The notes: a model not told the origin generated them from the letters alone. 64,000 nucleotides of DNA from JALZVT01 sp039029135 (GCA_039029135.1 JBCCGT010000004.1:124001-188000); one strand, 5' to 3'. Shown: positions 7,740 to 17,442, counted from the first letter of the stretch. Made by a program: numbers and translations.

Positions 7740-8600
7740 ATGTTCGTGCCGCGTCGCTCCGTACTCTATCTGCCCGGTGTCAACGAGCGGGCTCAGGCCA
7801 AGGCGGCGGCGCTCGACTGCGACGCGCTCATATTCGATCTTGAAGACGCCGTCGCACCGGACGCCAAGGCGGCCGCGCGCGAGCGCGTGCGGCAGTCTCT
7901 GCTCGAACACGACTACGGGCATCGCGAGCTGCTGCTGCGCATCAACGCCCTGTCGACACCCTGGGGAGGCGACGATGTGCGTGCCGGTGCCCGACTGCCC
8001 GTCGCCGGCTACGTCCTACCGAAGGTCGAGAGTGCGCTCGAAGTGCGCGCCGCGGCTGAGGCGCTTGCGGCGGCCGGCGCGGGCGAGTTTGCGCTCTGGT
8101 TGATGATCGAATCACCGGCGAGCGTGTTGGCGCTGGAGGAACTCTGCGCGGCTCACCCCGCCGTGCGCGTTCTGGTGATGGGAACCAGCGACCTGGTGCA
8201 GGACCTGCGCGCGAGCCACACGCCGGGGCGGGAGGGCCTGCTGTACGCGTTGTCCAAAGCCGTCACCTGCGCTCGCGCGTTTGGGCTCGAGGCGCTCGAC
8301 GGCGTGCATCTCGATTTCCGCAACGCCGAGACCTTTGCGTCAACCTGTCGCCAGGGCAGGGCGCTTGGCTTCGACGGGCGGACGTTGATTCATCCCGATC
8401 AGATCGCGCCGGCGAACGAGATCTATGGCATCGCTGACGCCGACGTCGAGCGCGCGCGGCGCGTGCTCGCTGCCTGGGACGCTGCCGTCGCCGCGGGGGT
8501 CGGCGTCGTCGAACTGGACGGGCAGCTCGTCGAGAACCTGCACGCCGACGAGGCGCGTCGCCTGCTCGATGTTGCCGCGGCGCTGACGCGGCGCGCCTAG
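7740..8600 (+). CDS. HpcH/HpaI aldolase / citrate lyase beta (CitE-like) family protein
   Basis: 286 residues from ATG 7740, 13 bp after the DUF3106 stop. A TIM-barrel acyl-CoA lyase of the CitE/malyl-CoA lyase group. Landmarks are RSVLYLPGVNE at the N-terminus, DALIFDLEDAVAPDAK with the acidic motif, RINALSTPWGGDDV with the substrate-binding Arg, LWLMIESP with the metal-binding Glu, and LVMGTSDLVQDL. GFDGRTLIHPDQI near 215 is typical of this family. The substrate may be citramalyl-CoA, malyl-CoA or a related acyl-CoA. No citrate-lyase alpha or gamma subunit is nearby, so a stand-alone lyase or thioesterase is more likely than citrate lyase. Confidence 0.82.
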   Translation: MFVPRRSVLYLPGVNERAQAKAAALDCDALIFDLEDAVAPDAKAAARERVRQSLLEHDYGHRELLLRINALSTPWGGDDVRAGARLPVAGYVLPKVESALEVRAAAEALAAAGAGEFALWLMIESPASVLALEELCAAHPAVRVLVMGTSDLVQDLRASHTPGREGLLYALSKAVTCARAFGLEALDGVHLDFRNAETFASTCRQGRALGFDGRTLIHPDQIAPANEIYGIADADVERARRVLAAWDAAVAAGVGVVELDGQLVENLHADEARRLLDVAAALTRRA

Positions 8601-8611
8601 CGAGCGCGGCG

Positions 8612-9559
8612 CTAGCTTGCGGCGGCGCGCAGTTCGGGGATCACGCGCTCTAGATAGGTGTCCAGCGCCGCCTCGTCCCAGGGCGCACGCAGGGCGACGT
8701 TAATCGAGTCGGCGCCGGCTTCCACATAGCGCATCAGGTGTTCGACGGCCGCAGCCGGTTCGCCCAACAGCGCAGCGTCGCGCATGCGGTCTGCCGCCGC
8801 GCCCCATTGGCGGATCAGCGAGGCCTCCTGCGCCGCGGCTGCCTCGCTCGTGGTTGCCAGATTGAACATCACGTTGATGCCGCGGCGTATAGACGCCGGG
8901 TCGCGGCCGGCTTCGTCGCACCACTCGTTGAGTACGCCGCTGAGCCGCGCAAATTCGTCGGCGCCGAGATACGCGGCGTTCCAGCCGTCGGCGTACTCGG
9001 CGGCTATGGCCAGCGTGCGCTTTTCACCGGTGCCGCCGATCCAGATGGGCAGGCGTTCCTGACGCGGTGCGGGCAGGCAGCTCACGTCATCGACCTGGTA
9101 GTGCTTGCCGGAGAACGACGTGCGCTCCTGGGTGAGCATGCCGCGGACGATCTGCACGCCTTCCTCGAGCATGTCCAGGCGGGTGCCGATGTCGGGAAAC
9201 ACGTAGCCGTGCGCGTTGGCCTCCCAGATGTGCCAACCCGCCCCGAGACCGAGTTCGAAGCGTCCGCCGCTGATGTGATCGAGCGTCGTCGCCATCTTCG
9301 CGAGCAGCGCCGGATTGCGATAACCCACGTAGAACACCAGGCAGCCGATGCGCGCCTGGCGGGTTTCACAGGCGAGTGTCGCGAGCGTGGTGGCCGCCTC
9401 GAAATGGGGCTCGCTGCCGCCTTGCGGCGGTGCCTCGTAGAGATGGTCCCAGGCGGAAATCCAGTCCACGCCCGCGTCATCCAGCTTGCGCCACAGCGCG
9501 CGTAGCGCGTCCATCTCCAGGTTTTGTTGGCCGACGTGTACGCCGAGTGATAACGCCAT
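8612..9559 (-). CDS. LLM-class (luciferase-like) flavin-dependent oxidoreductase
   Basis: 315 residues with the bacterial luciferase-like TIM barrel. Landmarks are LGVHVGQQN at the N-terminus, WISAWDHLYE, ISGGRFELGLGAGWHIWEA (the conserved GRxxLGxGxGW element, residues about 97-115), LPIWIGGTGEKRTL, and YADGWNAA. The sequence is closest in style to the F420-dependent LLM subgroup, though FMN-dependent members look similar and cofactor F420 use in this organism is unproven. It is convergent with the CitE-like gene, with only 11 bp between stops. Substrate unknown. Confidence 0.8.
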   Translation of the reverse strand: MALSLGVHVGQQNLEMDALRALWRKLDDAGVDWISAWDHLYEAPPQGGSEPHFEAATTLATLACETRQARIGCLVFYVGYRNPALLAKMATTLDHISGGRFELGLGAGWHIWEANAHGYVFPDIGTRLDMLEEGVQIVRGMLTQERTSFSGKHYQVDDVSCLPAPRQERLPIWIGGTGEKRTLAIAAEYADGWNAAYLGADEFARLSGVLNEWCDEAGRDPASIRRGINVMFNLATTSEAAAAQEASLIRQWGAAADRMRDAALLGEPAAAVEHLMRYVEAGADSINVALRAPWDEAALDTYLERVIPELRAAAS

Positions 9560-9997
9560 GCAGCGCCTCCGCAGATTCCGACAGGGCTAATCCGCCAGCT
9601 TAACCGACTCTCGTCCGCTTGGCGTTTGTTCTGCGCGGGCGTTGATGATGGTCTGCGGCGCCCCGCTCTACGGTCGATGCGCGCTGGCCGCTGGCACCGT
9701 TGCGGAGAAGGGGCAGGTCAAGGCGTCCGGTTTCGCGGAGCGAGCGCGCGTAGCGAGAAAGACGCACGTCAGAGCGGGAACTATCTGCTGGCTGGCGCAC
9801 TCTAATTAGCGTGCTATACCTCAAGTGAGAGCGGCGACCAAACAACCCATACCAGTTAGCACCCCGGCGACAGAGTCCTCCCCCCTCCCCATTCCCTTTG
9901 TCGTCGGGGTTCTTTTTTTCTAGCGGGCTTTCCTACTCTGCTTGTTGGCCTGCATTTAGACCCGCGCTTTGGTTGGCGCCGCGGGTCAGATCGGCCT
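9560..9997. other. Intergenic region of about 440 bp
   Basis: No credible gene is seen. It lies upstream of the LLM gene and downstream of the PEP-synthase-like gene. It holds a pyrimidine-rich stretch ending in a seven-T run (about 9881-9919) with only a weak CCCC/GGGG pairing before it, and a strong hairpin at 9959-9987. Confidence 0.4.
9959..9987 (-). terminator. Hairpin downstream of PEP-synthase-like gene, no U-tract
   Basis: GACCCGCG and CGCGGGTC form a perfect 8-bp stem with a 13-nt loop, 10 nt after the stop at 9998. It is followed by TAAATGC rather than a U run, so it may be a weak terminator or a 3' end stabiliser. Confidence 0.45.
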
Positions 9998-12454
9998 TCA
10001 GGTCGACTCGCTGCTGCGCAGTGCCGGCGCGATGCTCGCGTGGCCGAGGCTAGCGCGGACACGCACTCTGTCCCCGTTGATCAAGCGCTCGCGCGCGTGC
10101 CGTGCGCCCACGATGCAGGGCACACCATATTCGCGAGCGATCGTGCCGAGGTGCGACAGGTAACTACCCGTCTCGCACAGCACCGCGCCGGCCACGGCGA
10201 CCGCGGGTGCCAGCGCCGGATCAGCAAACGGCAGAACCAGAACCGTTCCCGGCTGCATCGCGTCCAGCGACTGCTCCGGACCGACCACGAACGCCTCGCC
10301 CTCGAAGTCTCCTGGTGCTGCGCAGCGGCCGACGATGATGTCGTGCGGCGGCGCATCGCCGGCCTCGGGTTCCGGTATGCCGATCATCCAGGGGACGCCC
10401 TGGCGCGCGCGGCGCTCGTGCTCGCGGCGATTGCGCTCTATCAGCTCGGCGGCCTCGGCCGCCTCGAGTTCGCCCCGCCGCAGTTGCTCGAGTTCCGCCC
10501 ACTGCAGAAAAAACAGGCTCTCGGGCGTATCCAGCTTGCCGGCATGCGCGAGCGTATCGCCGATCTCTAGCAGTTCCGCCCGTACCAGTTGCAGGGCTCT
10601 GGCGCAGTAGTGGCGGGTGTTTTCCCGCAGCCCGACGTAGTAGCGCACTCGGCCGAGCAGCCAGTCGACGATACGGCGCTGCCAACGTTGGCTAAGCGCC
10701 TGATGCAGGTCGTCGCGGGCCAGCAGCTCCAGGTGGTAGCCGTCCGCGGGTTCTTCTTCGAGCTGGCTGTGCAGCCGAATCTGGCGCAGCAGGGGCGTGG
10801 CGTCCTCGACCCAGCGTGGCACGGCGAGTTCGAATTCGCGCTCCGCGCGATGACCGAACGTCTGCAGGAACGCGGCGTACTGGCTCATGAAGCGCAGTCG
10901 CTGGCGAGCGCTGGCGGCGGCGTCGTCCTCGCTGGTCGCCGCCTCGATGTCGCGATGCAGGTCCACGGGATTCTGCGAGTGTTGCAGAGCGGTCGCGACG
11001 TCGGGCGCCGCGGCCGCAGAAGCGCCGAGCTGGCGCAGATCATCGATCATGCGTCGGGTCAGCGTATCGTCGCCGCCCGTGCAGAGCTGGGTGAGCGTGT
11101 CCGGCGATAGTTCCCGGCGCTGCCAGCGCTCGGTCAGTCGATGCACCAGCCACAGGCAGACGAAATAGCGCGCGCTGGACGCATTGAGCAGGAAGGGTGT
11201 TTTTTCGGGCTGGGGTAGCAGTCCGCTGCCCCGCAGCAGCTTGCGCAGCAGGGTGAGCGGCTCGCCACGGAAGCGGCGGCGCAGTCGTGCCGCGTGGTCG
11301 TCGAAGCGGCGCAGCCGCGCGGGCGTACAGCGTCTGCTGCGCAGCCAGAATTGCGCTACCCAGGGGCCGAAGCGCAGCCAGCGCGTCATGCCCCGCGCGA
11401 TCCCGCGCCAGCTGATGCGCCAATGCCGGGGCTGATCGTGGCCCAGCAGCAGCTCGGCCAGTTCGGAGTCTGTCGCCTCGAAAGGCGCGATGCGTTTTAG
11501 TGCGGCGAAGTCGAGGTAGATGCGGCCGTCGATGGGGCGAGCGATTGCCGGCAGGACGGCCGCGTACAGATCCTCCGTCAACGGCGTCAGGGGTGCGTCG
11601 AAGTTTTCGATCAGCGGCTTGAAGATCAGCCACTCGCCGCTGGGGGCGCTGTAGGCCGTTTGCTGCGCGCTAGAGATCGGTCGGCTCTGCACGATCGCGA
11701 GTCCCGCTTCGCCGAGCACCCACTCGACGTCCTGCGGCGCGCCGAGGATGTCCTCGCAGCGCCTGGCGAGCTCGCTCAGCGTCAGCAGGCGTTTGTCATC
11801 CAGCGTGAAGCTGGCGCGGCGTTCCTCGTCGACCCAGACGACCTGACCGCTCGGATCGCGTCCGTCCAGGCGCGTGGCCTTGTCGCCCAACTGCCGGTCC
11901 AGCAGCTTGCCCGCGCGACTCAGCGTGAAGCGATCGGGATCGACGCCGCCTTCGGTCAGTCCGCGGCCGAGGCCCCAGATCGCCTCCACGAGCAGCTGAT
12001 CGCGGTTGCGTTCTTCGGGTCCCGCGGTAAACACCACGCCCGACACCTCGGCCGGCACCAGCGTCTGTACGATGATCGCGCAGGGTGAGCCGGCGGCGGC
12101 CTCCAGGCACCGCATGATGCTGTCGCCGAGCATCTTCTCGGTGACGAAGTACTCCGTGCGGTATTGGCCGGCGCGGCTATCGTCGGGCCTGTCCTCGTCC
12201 AGCGCGGACGTGCGTACCACCAGGTGGGCGAGCGGTTCGACGTTGTCCGTCAGCCATTCGCTCAGAGCGATCAGAACGCTCTGCAGCGCGGTCTCGATGT
12301 CGGTCTGGTCGAGAAGGCGCGTTGTCGTTTCGATCGGCAGAACCACGCCCGGCGGCACCGGCAGACCGGCGTGGTACAGCTCGCCCAGATTGGCCGCCTT
12401 GGCGCCGCAGCTAGTCGCGCTGGTCGCGCGGAGCTCGCTGATCGGTACGATCAA
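9998..12454 (-). CDS. PEP synthase / rifampin phosphotransferase-like phosphohistidine enzyme
   Basis: 818 residues in the order ATP-binding, middle, phosphohistidine domain. The ATP-grasp part (1-about 290) has VRTSALDEDRPDDSRAGQY (80-98), IIVQTLVPAEVSGVVFTAGP (127-146), GLGRG (161-165) and DVEWVLGE with IVQSRPI. The C-terminal domain has TGSYLSHLGTIAREYGVP with the phosphorylated His768. The middle domain is arginine-rich and not PEP-synthase-like, and there is no PEP/pyruvate barrel. This is the layout of rifampin phosphotransferase and related small-molecule dikinases, which move phosphate from ATP through His to an acceptor. The acceptor here is unknown. It follows an NTF2-like gene by 30 bp, downstream of an RND pump. 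Confidence 0.72.
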   Translation of the reverse strand: MIVPISELRATSATSCGAKAANLGELYHAGLPVPPGVVLPIETTTRLLDQTDIETALQSVLIALSEWLTDNVEPLAHLVVRTSALDEDRPDDSRAGQYRTEYFVTEKMLGDSIMRCLEAAAGSPCAIIVQTLVPAEVSGVVFTAGPEERNRDQLLVEAIWGLGRGLTEGGVDPDRFTLSRAGKLLDRQLGDKATRLDGRDPSGQVVWVDEERRASFTLDDKRLLTLSELARRCEDILGAPQDVEWVLGEAGLAIVQSRPISSAQQTAYSAPSGEWLIFKPLIENFDAPLTPLTEDLYAAVLPAIARPIDGRIYLDFAALKRIAPFEATDSELAELLLGHDQPRHWRISWRGIARGMTRWLRFGPWVAQFWLRSRRCTPARLRRFDDHAARLRRRFRGEPLTLLRKLLRGSGLLPQPEKTPFLLNASSARYFVCLWLVHRLTERWQRRELSPDTLTQLCTGGDDTLTRRMIDDLRQLGASAAAAPDVATALQHSQNPVDLHRDIEAATSEDDAAASARQRLRFMSQYAAFLQTFGHRAEREFELAVPRWVEDATPLLRQIRLHSQLEEEPADGYHLELLARDDLHQALSQRWQRRIVDWLLGRVRYYVGLRENTRHYCARALQLVRAELLEIGDTLAHAGKLDTPESLFFLQWAELEQLRRGELEAAEAAELIERNRREHERRARQGVPWMIGIPEPEAGDAPPHDIIVGRCAAPGDFEGEAFVVGPEQSLDAMQPGTVLVLPFADPALAPAVAVAGAVLCETGSYLSHLGTIAREYGVPCIVGARHARERLINGDRVRVRASLGHASIAPALRSSEST

Positions 12455-12484
12455 GCCGTTGACCTCAAGTCCCGGGCGGGCGCG

Positions 12485-12859
12485 TCACAGCGTGAACTGA
12501 GCGCGCCAGCCGATTACCGGGACGCCCTCGTGCTCGCAGATCATGTATGTCTCCAGCCCCGGCTCCACGTAGTCGTTGTCGCCGACCCGATAGCTGATCT
12601 GAAAGCGCATGTGACACATGACGCTCGCCGCGAATTCGTAGATCGTGATGTCGTCGACCTCAAAGCGCGTCACGCTGCCGACGCTGTGAAAGTCGCGATA
12701 GGTCTGCAGCACCGCGTCGCGTCCCGTGATGGGCGCACCGGCGTCCGGTGGCAGCAGCACCGCCTGTGGATGATAGAGCGCGGCGAGCGCGTCGTAATCC
12801 TGTTGCAGCCACGCGTCGTTGAGCTGGCGCACGAGGGTGGTGATATCGGATTGCTGCAT
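12485..12859 (-). CDS. NTF2-like / SnoaL-type small protein
   Basis: 124 residues of the cone-shaped NTF2 fold. The pattern LNDAWLQQDYDALAALYHPQAVLLPP, DAVLQTYRDF, VTRFEVDDITIYEFAASVMCHMRFQISYRV (split by comma only) matches SnoaL/DUF4440 proteins, which bind or isomerise small hydrophobic molecules or act as dimerisation modules. No specific catalytic residues can be assigned. It lies between the RND permease gene (128 bp upstream) and the PEP-synthase-like gene (30 bp downstream), all leftward, so it probably belongs to the same unit. Confidence 0.7.
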   Translation of the reverse strand: MQQSDITTLVRQLNDAWLQQDYDALAALYHPQAVLLPPDAGAPITGRDAVLQTYRDFHSVGSVTRFEVDDITIYEFAASVMCHMRFQISYRVGDNDYVEPGLETYMICEHEGVPVIGWRAQFTL

Positions 12860-12987
12860 CGGCTGGTAGGCGGAGGGCGCCCGCTTAGAAAGCGGCGCAG
12901 TCTAGCACGCTCGTTGCGGCGTTCGTGTTGCCGCGGATCCTGCCAGGCGTTCTCGGGCTTCGCGGTGCCCGCTTTGCGCCACTATCG

Positions 12988-15900
12988 CTACGCGATCTCG
13001 GGTGCTTCACTCCGGCGACGCTGCCAGGCGCTGCGCGCCGGCGCCGCGACCCGATTGCCCCAGAGCTGGCGGCACTGCTCCGGCAGGGCGAGCATCGCCG
13101 GCGTCGCGACCAGCGTCAGCAGCGTGGCAAACGTCAGGCCCGACACGATGGCCTGCGACAGCGGCACCCAGAAGGAAGACAGCTGACCGCCGTAGACGAT
13201 GCTGCGATTGATGAAGTCGATGCTGTAGTTGCTTGCGAGCGGCAGCAGACCGAACACGGTGGTGATGGTCGTCAGCGCCACCGGCCGTAGGCGCTGGGCG
13301 CCGGTGCGGGTAATCAGCGTCACGTAGTCGAGTTCGGGATGCTCGCGGCGCAGATGGTTGTAGGTATCGATCAGCACGATGTTGTTGTTGACGACGATAC
13401 CCGCCAGCGCGACCACGCCCACGCCGGTGAGGATCGCGCTGAAGCTCGAGTCCGTAATCAGCAGGCCGAGCAGCACGCCGGCCGTCGACAGCACCACGGC
13501 GAACAAGATCAGCGCCGACTGATAGAGCGCGTTGAACTGGGTGACCAGCAAGATGAACATCAGCAGCAGGCTCATCGAAAACGCGAAGCCCACGAATCCC
13601 AGCGCCGCGTCCTGTTCCTCGTTTTCGCCGCGGAAGCTGATGCTCAGGCGCGGATCCCAGTCCTGCGACGCAATCCACGCCTCCAGTTCGCGCACCATGT
13701 CGGAGGCCAGCACGTCTGGCGCAACGTTCGAGCGCACAGATTCGACCGGCACACCGTCAATGCGCTCGGTCGTATCGACATTGGGTGACGCGATGCGTTC
13801 GACGAAATTGGATATCGGCACCTGGCCTTTGGGTGTCGAGATGCGCAGATCATCCAGCGCGCCTATGCCGCGCGCGCTGCTCGGATAGCGCACCCGAATG
13901 TCCAGCGGATCCTCGGCATCGTTCGGGCGATACTCGCCGACCTTGACGCCGTTTGTCACCAGCTGCACCGCGACCCCGACCTGCGACACGTCGGCGCCGT
14001 ACAGGGATGCCTGCGCACGATCGACGCTGATCTCCCACTCGATGCCAGGCAGCGAACGCGAATCGCTGATATCGCGCAGCCCCGGTAGCGTGTCCATGTA
14101 GGCGCGCACCTTGGCGACGGCGGGCTCGAGCAGACTGCGTTCTTTCGAAGCGAATTGGATGCTGATGGGCTTACCTACCGGCGGTCCTTGTTCCATCTCG
14201 ATCACTTCGATGTCGATACCTGGCTGGGCCGCGTTGACGCGGACGTCCTCAAGGATCGCGCGCGTGCTACGCAGCCGTTCGCTCTGGCTGTGCATCTCCA
14301 TGAACACGGTGCCGATCTTGTCCAGCGCGCGCGGGTTCGAACCCGGCGTTCGAACATAGGTGTTGATGGCCTCGATTCCCGCGATGTCCAGAATGCTTCG
14401 CTCGACGTCGCGCACGAGCAGATTGGCTTCCTCTACAGACAGATTGCCGCGTGACAGCACGTTCACCTGCGCGTACTGCGGGTCCGCGTCGGAGAAAAAC
14501 ACCATGCCCTTGCCGTACTGGCCGTAGGCCCAGAAGCTGGCAAACAGTACGCCCACGGTGAGCAGCATGGTCACGGGAGCAAAACGGGTCGCGACCGCCA
14601 GAACGCGCGCGTACATACCGGTCAGGTTGCGCAGGCGGGTAGGGTCCCCGTTTTCGAGCTCCGCCAGGTTGGCGGCGTGAGTCTTCGACTTGGCCTCCGC
14701 CTTGCCAAACAGCGAGCCGAGCATCGGACAGAAGACCAGCGCGTAGACCAGCGAACCGGACAGCACGGTAAACACGGTCACGGGCAGATAACGCATGAAC
14801 TTGCCGGACACTCCGGGCCAGAACATCAGCGGCAGGAACGCGGCGAGGGTGGTCGCGACCGATGCCGCGACCGGCCAGAACATGCGCTTGGCCGCGAGCG
14901 AATAGGCCGAGCGCGGCTCGAACCCTTCCATCATTTTGCGGTCGGCGTACTCGGTCACCACGATGGCGCCGTCGATCAGCATGCCGAGGCCGAGCAGCAT
15001 GCCGAACATCACCATGAAGTTGAACGAATAGCCAAGCAGGTAGATGAAGATCAGCGAAAACAGGAACGACACCGGTATGCCGATGCCGACGATGACGCCG
15101 GTGCGAAAGCCCATCGCGGCCACGACCAGCACCATGACGAGGGCCAGCGCCGTCGCGATATTGCCTTCCAGCTCGGTGACCTGCGACAGCGCGAAGGGCG
15201 CCTGATCGGAGGTGTAGAAGATGTCCACCGCAGCGGGGATGTCTGGTCGCAAGCGCTCCACCGTCGCCCGCACCTGATTGCTGGTGTCGATGGTGTTCGC
15301 CTTGGCGCGCTTGTGGATGGCGATGGAGATGCCGCGCTTGCCGTTGATGCGGGCGTAGCCGGAGCGGTCTTTGAACGTGCGGCGCACGGTGGCCACGTCA
15401 CGCAGCGTAACGACGGTGTCGCCCGTGGTCTTGACGGGTAGGTCGAACACGTCGGTGGCGCGCTCGATAACGCTCGGCACCTTTACGGAGAACCGGCCCT
15501 CGCCCGTGTCGAGCGCGCCGGCCGGGATGAGTCGGTTGTTGCGCAGCACCGTATCGATGAGCTGCTGGTTGGAGATGTTGTAGGCCTCGAGCTTGACGGG
15601 GTCGATTACCGCCTCGAGCTGTTCCTCACGCGCGCCCTCCAGCTCGGCTGTCAGCACGCCAGGAATGCCCTCGATATCCTGCTTCAGGCTGCGCGCGGCC
15701 TCAAACAGCACCCGCTCGGGCACGTCGGCGCCGCTCAGGTTGACCTGCAGGATCGGAAAGTCGGCGGTCGACTCCTCGTTGATGATGGGCTCTTCGATCG
15801 TGCTCGGCATTTCCGCCTTGGCCCGATCGATGGCCTCGCGAACGTCGACCAGCGCCTGGTCGAGGTCTTCGTCCGCGTCGAACTCGACCAGCATGGTCGC

Positions 15901-16167
15901 GATGCCTTCGCTGGCGTAGCCCTTCAATTCCTTCAGGCCATCGAGCGACTTCAGCTCTTGCTCCATCGGCATGACGAGCAGGCGTTCGGCGTCCTCTGGT
16001 GATATGCCTTCGTGGTACACGTTGACGATGTAGAAGGGCACCTGGATGTAGGGATCCGATTCCACCGAGATGGACTGCCGAGCGACCACGCCGGCGAAGA
16101 CCACCATCAGCATGATGAGCAGCGTGGTCCGCCAGCGGTTGATTGCCGCGTCGATGATGCCGGTCAT
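12988..16167 (-). CDS. RND-family efflux permease
   Basis: 1059 residues, with the twelve-helix, two-porter-loop RND architecture. The N-terminal helix is about 13-30, helices 2-6 lie near 335-480, and the second half repeats this pattern. TM4 carries GMLLGLGMLIDGAIVVTE with a single relay aspartate (Asp399), where AcrB has two. TM10 reads VVNNNIVLID, with Asn where AcrB has its relay lysine. This matches an RND clade distinct from AcrB. It exports small molecules from the inner membrane or periplasm using the proton gradient. ATG 16167 follows the adaptor stop by 2 bp. No outer-membrane factor gene is nearby. Confidence 0.88.
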   Translation of the reverse strand: MTGIIDAAINRWRTTLLIMLMVVFAGVVARQSISVESDPYIQVPFYIVNVYHEGISPEDAERLLVMPMEQELKSLDGLKELKGYASEGIATMLVEFDADEDLDQALVDVREAIDRAKAEMPSTIEEPIINEESTADFPILQVNLSGADVPERVLFEAARSLKQDIEGIPGVLTAELEGAREEQLEAVIDPVKLEAYNISNQQLIDTVLRNNRLIPAGALDTGEGRFSVKVPSVIERATDVFDLPVKTTGDTVVTLRDVATVRRTFKDRSGYARINGKRGISIAIHKRAKANTIDTSNQVRATVERLRPDIPAAVDIFYTSDQAPFALSQVTELEGNIATALALVMVLVVAAMGFRTGVIVGIGIPVSFLFSLIFIYLLGYSFNFMVMFGMLLGLGMLIDGAIVVTEYADRKMMEGFEPRSAYSLAAKRMFWPVAASVATTLAAFLPLMFWPGVSGKFMRYLPVTVFTVLSGSLVYALVFCPMLGSLFGKAEAKSKTHAANLAELENGDPTRLRNLTGMYARVLAVATRFAPVTMLLTVGVLFASFWAYGQYGKGMVFFSDADPQYAQVNVLSRGNLSVEEANLLVRDVERSILDIAGIEAINTYVRTPGSNPRALDKIGTVFMEMHSQSERLRSTRAILEDVRVNAAQPGIDIEVIEMEQGPPVGKPISIQFASKERSLLEPAVAKVRAYMDTLPGLRDISDSRSLPGIEWEISVDRAQASLYGADVSQVGVAVQLVTNGVKVGEYRPNDAEDPLDIRVRYPSSARGIGALDDLRISTPKGQVPISNFVERIASPNVDTTERIDGVPVESVRSNVAPDVLASDMVRELEAWIASQDWDPRLSISFRGENEEQDAALGFVGFAFSMSLLLMFILLVTQFNALYQSALILFAVVLSTAGVLLGLLITDSSFSAILTGVGVVALAGIVVNNNIVLIDTYNHLRREHPELDYVTLITRTGAQRLRPVALTTITTVFGLLPLASNYSIDFINRSIVYGGQLSSFWVPLSQAIVSGLTFATLLTLVATPAMLALPEQCRQLWGNRVAAPARSAWQRRRSEAPEIA

Positions 16168-16169
16168 GA

Positions 16170-17372
16170 TCAGGCGGCCGCTGGGCGGCTGGTGTTGGAG
16201 GCGACCGTACCTAGGCTGTCGGGGGGTGTCTCGCCGGCGGTGGCGTCCTTGTCGGTCGCAGACGGTGCGGCCGCCGGCTGTTCGCCGACGCCCTCGTAGC
16301 GCACCTCGACCGTTTCGCCCGGGACGACCAGTTCCTGGCCGACCGTGATGATGTGCGTGCTCTCGGGCAGGCCGGTGACCCACGCGCCCTCAACCCCGTC
16401 GCCGATCACGGCGACGGCGTTCCAGATCACGGTGCGTTCTGCATCGAGCGTGCGCAGACCCAGATTGCCCTCGGTGTCGAGCGCGAGCAGGGCGGGCGAC
16501 ACCAGGTGTGCGCGGACGGTGCCGACGGGCAGCCTGATCTCGGCGGTCATGCCGCTGCGCACCGCGTAGTCGGCGTTCGGAATAGACACCTCGACCCGGT
16601 AAGTGCGCGTACTGGGATCGCTCTGTTGGCCGACGAAGCTGATCGTGCCCGCGAGCTCGCGACCGTCGCCGAGAACGCCGAGCGCATCGCCGCCGGTGGT
16701 GACGCTGTGGACGTCGCGCTCCGATACGGCGCCCACCAGCAACATGGGATCGAGATCGATCAGCGTGGCGCACTCTGCGCCCGGCTGCAGATAGTCGCCG
16801 AGTTCGGCGCGGGTGTCTTCGACCACGCCGTTAAAGGGCGCCCGCAGCTGCGTCTGCGCCAGCGACAGCTTGGCGCGCTCTAGATCGGCCTGGGCGCTGG
16901 CGAGGCTCGCCTTGGAGCGGGCGATGTCGGCGTCGGCCTGGAAGCCGCGCTGTTTCAGGCGCAGCGCGCCCTGATACTCGATGCGGGCCCGGTTCAGGCC
17001 TTCCTGCGCCTCGACGAGGCGCGCTCGGCGATCGTCTACCGCGAGCTCGCACAGGAGATCGCCGGCGGCGACGCGCTGGCCCTTCTCGATCGGTCGCTCG
17101 ATGACGCGGCCCACCGTCTCGGAGCGGACGACGACGCTGCGCTTGTTCTCCGTCCGGCCGCGAACCTTCACGTTAGTGACGTAGGTCTGCGCCTCGCTCA
17201 GGCGTGCGCGAACGCGCGTACTCGGCCGGTCCTCAGAGGCGGCGCTGTCGCTGGCGTTTTGCTCTGCGATGGTCGGTCGGGCGATCTGGCTCGGCTGGCC
17301 GGTCTGGCCAGAAAACAGCCAGGCGGTGATCGCGATAGCGATCAACCCGGCGATCAGATAGGTCTTGCGCAT
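16170..17372 (-). CDS. RND efflux periplasmic adaptor (membrane fusion protein)
   Basis: 400 residues. An uncleaved N-terminal anchor (about 5-21) takes the place of a lipobox. The lipoyl/barrel-sandwich half is seen at SVVVRSETVGRVIERPIEKGQRVAAGDLLCEL (about 82-113, given in parts of the same strand), then an alpha-helical hairpin (about 120-175) and the second lipoyl half QLRAPFNGVVEDTRAELGDYL, then beta-barrel and membrane-proximal domains. The C-terminal 40 residues are low-complexity and rich in Ala, Thr and Pro. It couples the permease to an outer-membrane channel encoded elsewhere. First gene of the leftward unit. Confidence 0.88.
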   Translation of the reverse strand: MRKTYLIAGLIAIAITAWLFSGQTGQPSQIARPTIAEQNASDSAASEDRPSTRVRARLSEAQTYVTNVKVRGRTENKRSVVVRSETVGRVIERPIEKGQRVAAGDLLCELAVDDRRARLVEAQEGLNRARIEYQGALRLKQRGFQADADIARSKASLASAQADLERAKLSLAQTQLRAPFNGVVEDTRAELGDYLQPGAECATLIDLDPMLLVGAVSERDVHSVTTGGDALGVLGDGRELAGTISFVGQQSDPSTRTYRVEVSIPNADYAVRSGMTAEIRLPVGTVRAHLVSPALLALDTEGNLGLRTLDAERTVIWNAVAVIGDGVEGAWVTGLPESTHIITVGQELVVPGETVEVRYEGVGEQPAAAPSATDKDATAGETPPDSLGTVASNTSRPAAA

Positions 17373-17442
17373 GGGCCGTCCTGTGGTGCGTGCGCAACCC
17401 GGAGGGGGCTTGGGGGTGGGCAGCCGCCGGATGGCACTGGGT

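Noticed and set aside
9881..9919. Terminator at the seven-T run in the 9.6-10 kb gap
   Set aside because: Only a four-base-pair stem with a long loop precedes the T run, and no rightward gene ends nearby.
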